Shown here piece by piece: positions 1 to 5,258 of a stretch of DNA of 7,437 bases. Source of the stretch: Anaerolineales bacterium (GTDB lineage: Bacteria > Chloroflexota > Anaerolineae > Anaerolineales > E44-bin32); the NCBI GenBank assembly GCA_011772595.1, contig WVZH01000228.1, positions 44,696 to 52,132 on the forward strand. Direction: 5' to 3'. The position numbers and the translations under genes are program-made. Each line of letters begins with the position of its first letter. The first letter of the stretch is position 1. The notes beneath the pieces were generated by a model. The model was not told the DNA's origin and searched no databases. It saw only the letters and a list, made by a program, of their open reading frames with translations.

Positions 1-780
1 CAAACGCTCTCCAACATCGCCTCACATGCCGCTGTAGCGATAAACAATGCGCGCCTGGTGGAGGCCCTTCAGAAAACATACAACGAATTGGGTGAACTTG
101 ACCAACTGAAGAGTGACTTCATCGCCATCGCCTCGCACGAGTTACGCACGCCGTTAAGTCTCGTCATGGGATATGCGGCCTTGCTCAAGGAGGGAGGAGG
201 TCCTGAAACCAGCGAACATGCGGAGGCGGTACTCAACTCCGCACTCAGGATGCGCACGCTGATCGAAGCGATGACCAACATGAACATGCTTCAGATCGGG
301 TCGGTGGAGATAGCACTACAGAGAACCCCGCTGCAGCCCATTGTGCAAGCCGCGTACGATGAGGTCATACATCTCGTTCGAACCAAGGATCAAGAACTCT
401 CACTCCAATTACCTGGAGGGGTGCTCGAAGCGCGCGCGGATGACCCGAAGTTGAGATTGGCGCTGGTAAACCTGTTGAACAACGCCATTCGATTCACACC
501 AGCCGAAGGGCACATTTGGCTCAAACTGGAGCGCAGAGGGCGAGAAGTATGGATCACCGTTCGCGACGATGGCATCGGGATCCCTGAAGAGGAACTTGAG
601 CGCATTTTTTCGGGTTTTTATCAAGTGGACGATCACATGAGACGGCGGCACGAGGGTTTGGGCTTGGGGCTAGCGATCGTGAAAGCGGTTGTTGAAGCGC
701 ACAACGGTCGGGTTTGGGCGGAGAGCGAGGGTGTAGGTCAGGGCACCATCGTCACCATCGCGTTGCCGTTGGCGGAATAA
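1..780 (+). CDS. Sensor histidine kinase, 3' part (GAF end, HisKA, HATPase_c)
   Basis: This is the C-terminal part of a two-component sensor kinase; it is open to the left edge, so the N-terminus is missing. The first ~20 residues (TLSNIASHAAVAINNARL) read like the last helix of a GAF domain, so the GTG at 58 is internal and not the start. A HisKA dimerisation domain follows, with the H-box SHELRTPLS; the autophosphorylated His is encoded at 136-138. The HATPase_c domain shows an N-box (LVNLLNNAIRFTP), a G1 box (DDGIGIPEEELERIF), a DDHM stretch, and a G2 box (GLGLGLAIVKAVVEAHNG), all intact, ending with TAA at 778-780. Such kinases autophosphorylate and pass phosphate to a response regulator. 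No regulator lies downstream on this strand, so any partner is to the left or elsewhere. The next gene converges on it. The kinase call is firm; the signal sensed is unknown. Confidence 0.95.
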   Translation, partial: QTLSNIASHAAVAINNARLVEALQKTYNELGELDQLKSDFIAIASHELRTPLSLVMGYAALLKEGGGPETSEHAEAVLNSALRMRTLIEAMTNMNMLQIGSVEIALQRTPLQPIVQAAYDEVIHLVRTKDQELSLQLPGGVLEARADDPKLRLALVNLLNNAIRFTPAEGHIWLKLERRGREVWITVRDDGIGIPEEELERIFSGFYQVDDHMRRRHEGLGLGLAIVKAVVEAHNGRVWAESEGVGQGTIVTIALPLAE

Positions 781-853
781 GGTACTTACGGAGAGAGTTT
801 ACGAGGAATTAAGGGCTTGAGAATCGGAATTCAGTTCTGAAGTGTTTGGGCAC

Positions 854-889
854 CAGGGCACTTGGGCACCTGGGTGCCTAAGTGCCTTG
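854..889. repeat. Strong 17-bp hairpin between convergent genes
   Basis: Bases 854-870 pair with 873-889 around a 2-base centre. Fifteen positions are Watson-Crick and two are G-T (864/879 and 856/887), so the paired form is complete in a + strand RNA. The arms are built from GGCAC/GTGCC words, with an extra GGGCACC just upstream at 848-854. It sits between the stop of the kinase (+) and the stop of the EF-Tu-like gene (-). It could end transcription from either side, but no T-run follows on either strand, so a classical intrinsic terminator is not supported. A dispersed palindromic repeat is equally possible. Confidence 0.75.
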
Positions 890-961
890 ATGCCTAATCC
901 CCAATCCCTTCCTGCTACTTAATAGTGAATCCGGATTGAATACCCGGCTGGTGGTTTATCC

Positions 962-1225
962 TCAGTCCTCATCGGTGAGGCGGAAAACGGAATCACCGCG
1001 GCGAACGCGCTGCTGAACCTTCACAGCCACATCGTCTCCCTTTTTCGCTTCGGTGATCGCCTCGTGTTCGATCTGCATGGACGTGATTTCCTGGGGGAAG
1101 TCGGTGTTTCGTCCGAGGAAATGTACTTTGTCCCCGACTTTTAGAGTCTTGTCCAGCTTCAATACGGCGACGCTAATCTTGCCGAAATAGTGCGACACCT
1201 CTCCGATTTTTTCACCGTTTGCCAT
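962..1225 (-). CDS. Translation elongation factor-like protein (stand-alone EF-Tu domain-2-like)
   Basis: This encodes an 87-residue protein starting MANGEKIGEVSHYFGKISVA and ending VFRLTDED. The segments VSHYFGKISVAVLKL, LKVGDKVHFLGRNTDF and ITSMQIEHEAITEAKKGDDVAVKV match the beta-barrel pattern of EF-Tu/EF-G domain 2, with its 'GD.V...G....F...V.SMQ......EA..GD.V.......R.GD.V' layout. There is no GTPase domain, so it is not a translation factor. Similar stand-alone proteins are annotated as 'translation elongation factor-like'; their role is not established as far as I know. The ATG at 1225 is chosen because AGAGGA (1231-1236) lies 5 bases upstream; the frame stays open to 1330, but that N-terminal extension does not resemble the family. 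A promoter candidate lies at 1296-1324. The gene is monocistronic in appearance and converges with the kinase gene. Confidence 0.85.
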   Translation of the reverse strand: MANGEKIGEVSHYFGKISVAVLKLDKTLKVGDKVHFLGRNTDFPQEITSMQIEHEAITEAKKGDDVAVKVQQRVRRGDSVFRLTDED

Positions 1226-1230
1226 GGTCT

Positions 1231-1236
1231 TCCTCT
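1231..1236 (-). promoter_or_regulatory. Ribosome binding site deciding the start of the EF-Tu-like gene
   Basis: AGAGGA on the - strand lies 5 bases before the ATG at 1225. A second GGAGGA copy lies at 1238-1243, 12 bases away. Together they favour the 87-residue protein over the longer open frame that begins at 1330. Confidence 0.7.
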
Positions 1237-1258
1237 TTCCTCCAGTTAGAGTCGCGCG

Positions 1259-1273
1259 AACAACGGCGTTGTT
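1259..1273. repeat. Short palindrome in the leader of the EF-Tu-like gene
   Basis: AACAACG (1259-1265) and CGTTGTT (1267-1273) form a 7-bp palindrome with a single central base, between the candidate promoter and the Shine-Dalgarno. As RNA the loop would be too tight to keep all pairs. As DNA it could be an operator-like site. Function is unproven. Confidence 0.35.
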
Positions 1274-1295
1274 GGCGCCGACGATGCTTCTCTCG

Positions 1296-1324
1296 ATTGT
1301 ACAACTTAAGGCCGCACTCTCCAA
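1296..1324 (-). promoter_or_regulatory. Candidate sigma-70-type promoter for the EF-Tu-like gene
   Basis: Read on the - strand, TTGGAG (1319-1324) and TACAAT (1296-1301) are separated by exactly 17 bases. The -10 matches TATAAT at five of six positions; the -35 matches TTGACA at only three. Transcription would start roughly 60-70 bases before the ATG at 1225. It is judged by eye only. Confidence 0.4.
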
Positions 1325-1411
1325 AACCAAAAGGAATGTGTAGAGAAGGGACGGGAGCGATGTGTAATGCTTGTAGGTACGTTGTAGGCAATATCTCTAC
1401 TGTAGAAAGTG

Positions 1412-2878
1412 CTATGTATTTGGTTCCGGCTCACCGTTTGGCTCTGACACTTTTATCAGCGTGAGGATCGAAAACAGAAAGAGTACCCCGTAGATGGCGA
1501 ACAATATGACGTAACCCAATCCGGGGACTTCGGGCAAGGTGATCGTGAAATAATCTGCGATAGGACCTCCGATGTAAGCGCCCACAGCTCCGGCACCCGC
1601 TCCTGCAAGATTCGATATCCCCAGGTAGCGACCGGCCTCTGCCTGCGGGGCTAAATCCGTGCCCAAGGCCCAATTGGCGCTGAAAAAGAAACCCGTGGCA
1701 GCTCCGATGAGGCTGGCGCCTACGAATAGGATGGTGAGGTTAGGCGCGAGAAGGGCGATCAAGGTCCCCAGGGCAGAGACGAGACCGCTTAGAATGAGCA
1801 GGCGTTTCCGACCGAAACGATCGGCGAGCCATCCACTGGGCAGAGCGGAGACCAGGATGAAGATGCCCACGAACATGATGAGTTTGCTCGCGGGTCCTGC
1901 CGCTTCCTCACGAGCCAAGCCAAAGCGACCTTGTAGGAAGAATACGGCGAAGGTTGCCAGGTTAGTAGCTGGAACCAGGTAGGCCAGCCGGTTGACTACC
2001 CACCATGTGAAAGAGGGGTTTCTGCGCGCTGCGTCCCCGATACCGGCGCGCACACTGATCCACACACCCAACCCAATGGCAATGAGCATCGCCACCAATC
2101 CAACCGATCCCATGACGGCAATGACCGATGTTGTTGAAGAGAGGTTTGTTGCCAGGTTGCTTATCGCTTTGACGATCTCTCCCATCCCGAGAATGATGGC
2201 CGTGAAGAGAGCTGTCATGAGCAATAGACGCAAGAAAGGTGTCCAGATCAACTGCGAGGCTGGCTCTCTCAAGGGTGTTTCGCGCACAAGCATGGTGAGC
2301 AGCATGCTGATGGTGAGTATCCCGCCGGTTACCAGGAGACCGGCCTCAATCTTGCCGGAACCAATGAGCTTTCCCACTGTGAAGGCGACGAGAATCATGG
2401 GCACCGGTAATTCCAATACAGCCTTGACAGCCGAAAACCGGCCACGCTGGTCTTGGGGTACCATGTCGGGGATCAATCCTTGCTGCGCGCTTTGCGCGGT
2501 GTTGGAGGCGACGGAGAGCAGGATCGCTATGATGAAGAGGAACCAGTAACCTGACATGCCATGCAGACCGGCAGCGAATCCGATGGCTGCGATGAAGACG
2601 AGATCAGCCAGTGTGCCTGCCAGGATGAAGGGTCGGCGACGCCCCCAACGAAGGGTGCTGTGGTCCGATAGCGTTCCCATCAGCGATTGGACGAGCAAAG
2701 CTACCATTAAGGTCCACAGGCGTAACGTTCCCACGAACGTACCCTTTGCGGTCTCGCCGACGAAGCGCTGGACGAGGAGCGGGAAGACGAGAGGTGTGAG
2801 TGTCTGGGCGACAGTTGTGAGCCCCAGCCAGTAGATGTTGATGGTGATGTAGTCGTACCAGCGGATAATTCTGCTCAT
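1412..2878 (-). CDS. Major facilitator superfamily transporter, 12 TM, sugar-transporter-like
   Basis: This is a 488-residue inner-membrane carrier with about twelve hydrophobic segments. The loop between helices 2 and 3 carries SDHSTLRWGRRRPF (from residue 71), close to the GxxSDxxxxRxGRRRP signature of the SLC45/sucrose-transporter and GPH-like branches. The equivalent loop in the second half is LADRFGRKR (about residues 352-359), the usual MFS motif A repeat. Conserved IPDMVPQDQRGRFSAVK follows helix 4, and VRETPL marks the end of the first half. The C-terminus is hydrophilic and short (SEPNGEPEPNT). The ATG at 2878 has GGAGGA 9 bases upstream; the frame is open to a GTG at 2902, but that would place the Shine-Dalgarno inside the gene. 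It lies 94 bp after the UPF0173 gene, which is on the same strand. Transport is firm; a sugar substrate is inferred from motif likeness only. Confidence 0.9.
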   Translation of the reverse strand: MSRIIRWYDYITINIYWLGLTTVAQTLTPLVFPLLVQRFVGETAKGTFVGTLRLWTLMVALLVQSLMGTLSDHSTLRWGRRRPFILAGTLADLVFIAAIGFAAGLHGMSGYWFLFIIAILLSVASNTAQSAQQGLIPDMVPQDQRGRFSAVKAVLELPVPMILVAFTVGKLIGSGKIEAGLLVTGGILTISMLLTMLVRETPLREPASQLIWTPFLRLLLMTALFTAIILGMGEIVKAISNLATNLSSTTSVIAVMGSVGLVAMLIAIGLGVWISVRAGIGDAARRNPSFTWWVVNRLAYLVPATNLATFAVFFLQGRFGLAREEAAGPASKLIMFVGIFILVSALPSGWLADRFGRKRLLILSGLVSALGTLIALLAPNLTILFVGASLIGAATGFFFSANWALGTDLAPQAEAGRYLGISNLAGAGAGAVGAYIGGPIADYFTITLPEVPGLGYVILFAIYGVLFLFSILTLIKVSEPNGEPEPNT

Positions 2879-2887
2879 GTTGAGCGC

Positions 2888-2893
2888 TCCTCC
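2888..2893 (-). promoter_or_regulatory. Ribosome binding site deciding the MFS start
   Basis: GGAGGA on the - strand lies 9 bases before the ATG at 2878. It sits inside the extended reading frame that starts at GTG 2902, which argues against that upstream start. The hairpin at 2901-2933 ends only 7 bases upstream of this site, so folding could affect access. Confidence 0.7.
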
Positions 2894-2900
2894 AGTACCC

Positions 2901-2956
2901 ACCTTCCCGGAAGCTTAAAGCTTCCAGGAAGGTGGAGTGACTCCAAGCTTCCGGAA
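2901..2956 (-). repeat. Intercistronic hairpin (16-bp arms) plus a third copy of one arm
   Basis: Bases 2901-2916 and 2918-2933 form an inverted repeat with a 1-base centre (the real loop would be larger). The only non-Watson-Crick position is 2908/2926, which becomes a G-U pair in - strand RNA, the direction in which both neighbouring genes are read. The core word AAGCTTCC occurs again at 2945-2952, inside AAGCTTCCGGAA (2945-2956), so the arm at 2901-2916 could pair with either of two partners. The element lies between the UPF0173 stop (2973) and the MFS Shine-Dalgarno (2888-2893). No U-run follows. It might stabilise or process a joint mRNA, act as a weak terminator, or be a dispersed repeat. 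Confidence 0.7.
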
Positions 2957-2972
2957 ACCTTAGGGGGGTGCT

Positions 2973-3656
2973 TTACAGGTTGAAGCTCTCTCCTGGATCG
3001 AGAACGTGGGGTGTGGCCGAGGTCTCTGATTCTACGCGTTCTGCCCAGGCAATTGGATCTTGGGCGATTAGGTCCCAGGTGTTGTAGTGAACGGGGATAA
3101 CGTGTTTGGGTGCGAGTAGCTTAACGGCCCGTAAGGCGTCGTCTGGTCCCATGGTGAAATTATCGCCGATAGGCAGTACGGCAAGATCGATTCCTTCTTC
3201 GCCAATCAAGCGCATGTCTCCGAAAAGGCCGGTGTCGCAGGCGAAGTAGATCTTTTCGTCCTCTGGAGTGGTGAGCAGGAAACCGGCTGGGTTACCGCCG
3301 TAGCCGCCATCAGGTAGCATGGAACCGTGTAAAGCCAGGGTTAACTTGAGGTATCCAAATGGGTGCTGGTAGCCGCCGCCGAGGTGCTGAGAGTGGCCTT
3401 CGACGTCCTTACCCTGAAACCAGGAGACAATTTCAAAATTGCTGATCACGAGTGCGCCGCTGCGCTTGGCGATCGCGATGGCGTCCCCGACGTGATCTCC
3501 ATGGCCGTGCGAAATGAGGATGTAATCGGCCTTTACCTGTTCAGCTTTTACCGTGGCGCTCGGATTGTCGCTGAAGAAAGGGTCGAGCAGGAGTTTCTTC
3601 CCGGCCACCTCGAGCCCAAGAGCGGCGTGACCGTACCAGGTTACTTTGAAGGACAT
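2973..3656 (-). CDS. UPF0173-family metal-dependent hydrolase (metallo-beta-lactamase fold)
   Basis: This is a 227-residue protein, full length for UPF0173. It begins MSFKVTWYGHAALGLE, the hallmark start in which H10 follows the first strand, then LLLDPFFSDNP. The metal-binding motif is HGHGDH (H50, H52, D54, H55). Further likely ligands are H110 (ALHGSML), D141 (CDTGLFGDM) and H190 (VIPVHYNTW), giving the complete two-metal set of the metallo-beta-lactamase fold. No signal peptide is present, so it is cytoplasmic. The natural substrate of this family is not settled; a lactonase or phosphoesterase-type activity is possible. The ATG at 3656 has a strong AGAGGAGGT (3661-3669) upstream. It is followed after 94 bp by the MFS gene, with a hairpin between. 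No residue appears to be missing. Confidence 0.93.
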   Translation of the reverse strand: MSFKVTWYGHAALGLEVAGKKLLLDPFFSDNPSATVKAEQVKADYILISHGHGDHVGDAIAIAKRSGALVISNFEIVSWFQGKDVEGHSQHLGGGYQHPFGYLKLTLALHGSMLPDGGYGGNPAGFLLTTPEDEKIYFACDTGLFGDMRLIGEEGIDLAVLPIGDNFTMGPDDALRAVKLLAPKHVIPVHYNTWDLIAQDPIAWAERVESETSATPHVLDPGESFNL

Positions 3657-3660
3657 AACA

Positions 3661-3669
3661 ACCTCCTCT
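3661..3669 (-). promoter_or_regulatory. Strong Shine-Dalgarno of the UPF0173 gene
   Basis: AGAGGAGGT on the - strand has its GGAGG core 5 bases before the ATG at 3656. This is the best ribosome binding site in the window and fixes the start of the hydrolase. Confidence 0.8.
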
Positions 3670-3675
3670 GATATG

Positions 3676-3699
3676 AGGGTGATCCTGGGGTTTCACCCT
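3676..3699. repeat. Small hairpin in the leader of the UPF0173 gene
   Basis: AGGGTGA (3676-3682) pairs with TCACCCT (3693-3699) across a 10-base loop. It lies just upstream of the strong Shine-Dalgarno at 3661-3669. The pairing is perfect but short; a regulatory role is unproven. Confidence 0.4.
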
Positions 3700-3767
3700 G
3701 ACGCTATGTTCCGTGATTAAAGACGGCTTGCTCTGTCGATCATTCTTCTTTTGCCTCGGCAATGCCT

Positions 3768-4559
3768 TTATTCATGGCACGAACTCAGTTCTGGAAAAAT
3801 TGCACTTGCGTAACTAACCAGCTTTGCCTCTGATTCACGGGGGAAGGTTAGGAGCATCGTTAGGATGCGCGTCTCACGGTCTAATTTAATCCAATAGTAC
3901 ACAAGATATTGCCTGTCCTGCACTTCGGCAGAGAATTCGTGGAGCATCAGGTCTTCCTCATTGGATGTACATGTAGCCAAGCGTTTAAGATTCTTGTAGT
4001 CAACGAAAATGACCGCCTCAAGATTCTGATCGCTGAAAAAATTCTCAAAATCGTCTTGTGTGTATCCACAGCTGAAAATCAAATATTCCAGGAACGCCAG
4101 CGCACCTTCTTGATGGTTGAGCCAAGTGACATTGGTCCGAAGTTCTTTCACGGTGTAACTTCTTTGCCAGTCATCGGAATCAAAGATTTCCCCGGTATAG
4201 GTCAAGATGTAATCGACGTCTTGCTGCGAGGGATCGATGGACGGCTCGCACTCTCCAGGAGTTGAAAGTGGATCCTGAAATAAATCCGAGGGCCAAGGCG
4301 TTCGCGTTTGCGTTGGCGTGCCAGTGACCGTAGGTGTCATTGTCGGCGTGTTGGTGGGGGTACTTGTGGGCGTACGAGTGGCTCTAAGGGTTGGTGTGTT
4401 TGTGGGTACCTCCGCAGTTTGGGTCGCGAAGATGGCAGCGACGACCTCTGTGGCATGGGCATCAACCTCCGCCTGGGAGGGCCCACAAGAAGAAAGAATG
4501 GCGCCGAATAACAGGATTGGCAGTACGAGGATTGTTTTAGCGATCATGTCGAATACCAA
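3768..4559 (-). CDS. Putative lipoprotein with Thr-Pro linker, unknown function
   Basis: I do not recognise the domain. The N-terminus is a lipoprotein signal: Lys8, a hydrophobic run (TILVLPILLFGAI), then lipobox LSSC with the lipidated Cys25. Residues 51-90 are a Thr/Pro-rich linker of TPT repeats (TPTSTPTNTPTMTPT), a style common in exported proteins of Anaerolineae. The remaining ~170 residues form an acidic, aromatic-rich domain with four cysteines (104, 164, 197, 261) that could make two disulfides outside the membrane. The start is uncertain: TTG at 4559 has AGGGGGA (4565-4571) 5 bases upstream, whereas ATG at 4547 (MIAKTI) gives a cleaner signal peptide but lies 17 bases from it. The gene ends with TAA 111 bp before the UPF0173 start. 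It is likely anchored on the outer face of the cell membrane. Confidence 0.85.
   Translation of the reverse strand: MVFDMIAKTILVLPILLFGAILSSCGPSQAEVDAHATEVVAAIFATQTAEVPTNTPTLRATRTPTSTPTNTPTMTPTVTGTPTQTRTPWPSDLFQDPLSTPGECEPSIDPSQQDVDYILTYTGEIFDSDDWQRSYTVKELRTNVTWLNHQEGALAFLEYLIFSCGYTQDDFENFFSDQNLEAVIFVDYKNLKRLATCTSNEEDLMLHEFSAEVQDRQYLVYYWIKLDRETRILTMLLTFPRESEAKLVSYASAIFPELSSCHE
4290..4409 (-). repeat. Low-complexity DNA encoding the Thr-Pro linker
   Basis: The stretch encodes residues 51-90 of the lipoprotein as imperfect ACN-CCN-ACN codon repeats, giving GTTGGTGT-like runs on the + strand. It is coding and imperfect, so it is more a protein spacer than a microsatellite, but it may vary in length among relatives by slippage. 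Confidence 0.6.
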
Positions 4560-4564
4560 CTTCT

Positions 4565-4571
4565 TCCCCCT
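4565..4571 (-). promoter_or_regulatory. Ribosome binding site favouring a TTG start for the lipoprotein
   Basis: AGGGGGA on the - strand lies 5 bases from TTG at 4559 and 17 bases from ATG at 4547. Spacing supports TTG; signal-peptide shape supports ATG. The choice does not change the mature protein. Confidence 0.5.
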
Positions 4572-4861
4572 AATGACCTAGGGAACTCAGTTCGCTGGAT
4601 CGAATCATTTACAGAACGTTGAGCAGGCCAGCCGCTCTGGACGTTGGATCTTGGACTGCTACCATGGTAGGCTGTCTGTCGAGCACTGGCCCCCCTTACC
4701 TGGCGTTCCAGACCGAAAGCAACCCAATCCCCGCAACGATCATACACCAATTTTGAGCGTACTTTCCAGCACGCCGGGATTTCCTGTCCTAGAAGAGTCA
4801 TCCGATGGCAAAAAACAGGGTCCAGAGCTACGTTGTGCTTAGGCGCCCTGAGAGGGGATCC
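4572..4861. other. Non-coding stretch upstream of the lipoprotein gene, no feature recognised
   Basis: No reading frame here gives a protein I can recognise. A - strand frame spanning 4544-4894 runs through it, but it overlaps the lipoprotein start and part of the repeat array, is rich in Arg/Ser and has no family motif. The only structure seen is the 12-base perfect palindrome CTACCATGGTAG at 4659-4670. The promoter of the lipoprotein gene is probably here, but I could not pick a convincing -35/-10 pair. It may be gene decay too old to identify. Confidence 0.4.
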
Positions 4862-5162
4862 GAAGAGCCTTGAGCCGTGAGCCTGATCATTCATGGTTGG
4901 GCGCTTAGGATGCGCAGGAGATCGCCAGGTGGTGCCCCACCGGGCTAAGAGCTAAAGGGTGCTAAAGCACCCTTTATAGAGGCCTGAAGGGCCTTGAGCC
5001 GTGAGCCCGACCATTCATGGTCGGGCGAGTAGGATGTGCAGGAGGTCGCCCGGTGGTGAACCACCGGGCTAAGAGTTAAAGGGTGCAAAAGCACCCTCTC
5101 TTGAGGCCCGAAGGACTTTGAGCGATGAGCTCGACCATCTATGGTCGTTGGGATTGAGGAGG
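4862..5162. repeat. Tandem repeat, 124-bp period, three hairpins per unit
   Basis: Unit A is 4862-4985 and unit B is 4986-5109; they are about 86% identical by hand count with no indels. Unit C begins at 5110, follows the same register to about 5147, then decays. Each full unit has three hairpins in order. Hairpin 1 in B is GCCCGACCAT/ATGGTCGGGC (5005-5026), 10 bp; in A (4881-4902) three bases differ and all become G-T pairs; in C a 7-bp version remains (5132-5147). Hairpin 2 in B is 5048-5069, 10 bp around GA; in A (4924-4945) it has one mismatch and a wider loop. Hairpin 3 is AGGGTGC/GCACCCT, at 4954-4975 (9 bp) and 5080-5097 (7 bp). The linkers between hairpins are conserved too. No open frame fits, and there are no spacers. 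Confidence 0.85.
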
Positions 5163-5200
5163 AAGAAAAACCTCGGAAAACCAATTTTCAATCAACGCAG

Positions 5201-5245
5201 CGGCGGCTCCCACGCCGCCGTCCGGTCGGGCTCCTATGCCCGACC
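5201..5245. repeat. Pair of GC-rich hairpins with matching TCCYAY loops
   Basis: Hairpin one pairs CGGCGGC (5201-5207) with GCCGCCG (5214-5220) around TCCCAC. Hairpin two pairs GGTCGGGC (5224-5231) with GCCCGACC (5238-5245) around TCCTAT. They are 3 bases apart, with the same loop length and pattern, so they look like one element. They lie 13 bases beyond the stop of the GH53-like gene (- strand) and may shape its mRNA 3' end. A T-rich run on the - strand is not adjacent, though an A/T-rich stretch (5164-5190) follows. The arm words also occur in hairpin 1 of the tandem array, in opposite order. Confidence 0.7.
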
Positions 5246-5258
5246 CCATATTTCGGAG

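Noticed and set aside
58..780. GTG at 58 as the true start of the kinase
   Set aside because: The frame is open to base 1, and the residues before it continue a GAF-like helix; no ribosome binding site precedes the GTG.
1992..2549. 185-residue + strand frame inside the transporter gene
   Set aside because: It is the antisense shadow of transmembrane codons; the - strand frame has clear MFS motifs.
3363..3671. 102-residue + strand frame over the UPF0173 gene
   Set aside because: It is antisense to a complete, motif-bearing hydrolase and has no motif of its own.
3741..3767. Terminator for the lipoprotein gene at the TTGCC/GGCAA stem
   Set aside because: The stem has only 5 bp and no T-run follows on the - strand.
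3781..4593. 11-base direct repeat GAACTCAGTTC at 3781-3791 and 4583-4593 around the lipoprotein gene, as a target-site duplication
   Set aside because: Several repeated 11-mers are expected by chance in 7.4 kb, the first copy lies inside the coding region, and no transposase or terminal inverted repeats are present.
4544..4894. 116-residue - strand frame upstream of the lipoprotein
   Set aside because: It overlaps the lipoprotein start and part of the tandem array, has no recognisable motif, and its composition is typical of a chance frame.
4862..5162. Possible CRISPR array in the repeat-rich gap
   Set aside because: The units are directly adjacent 124-bp tandem copies with no variable spacers, and no cas-like gene is near.
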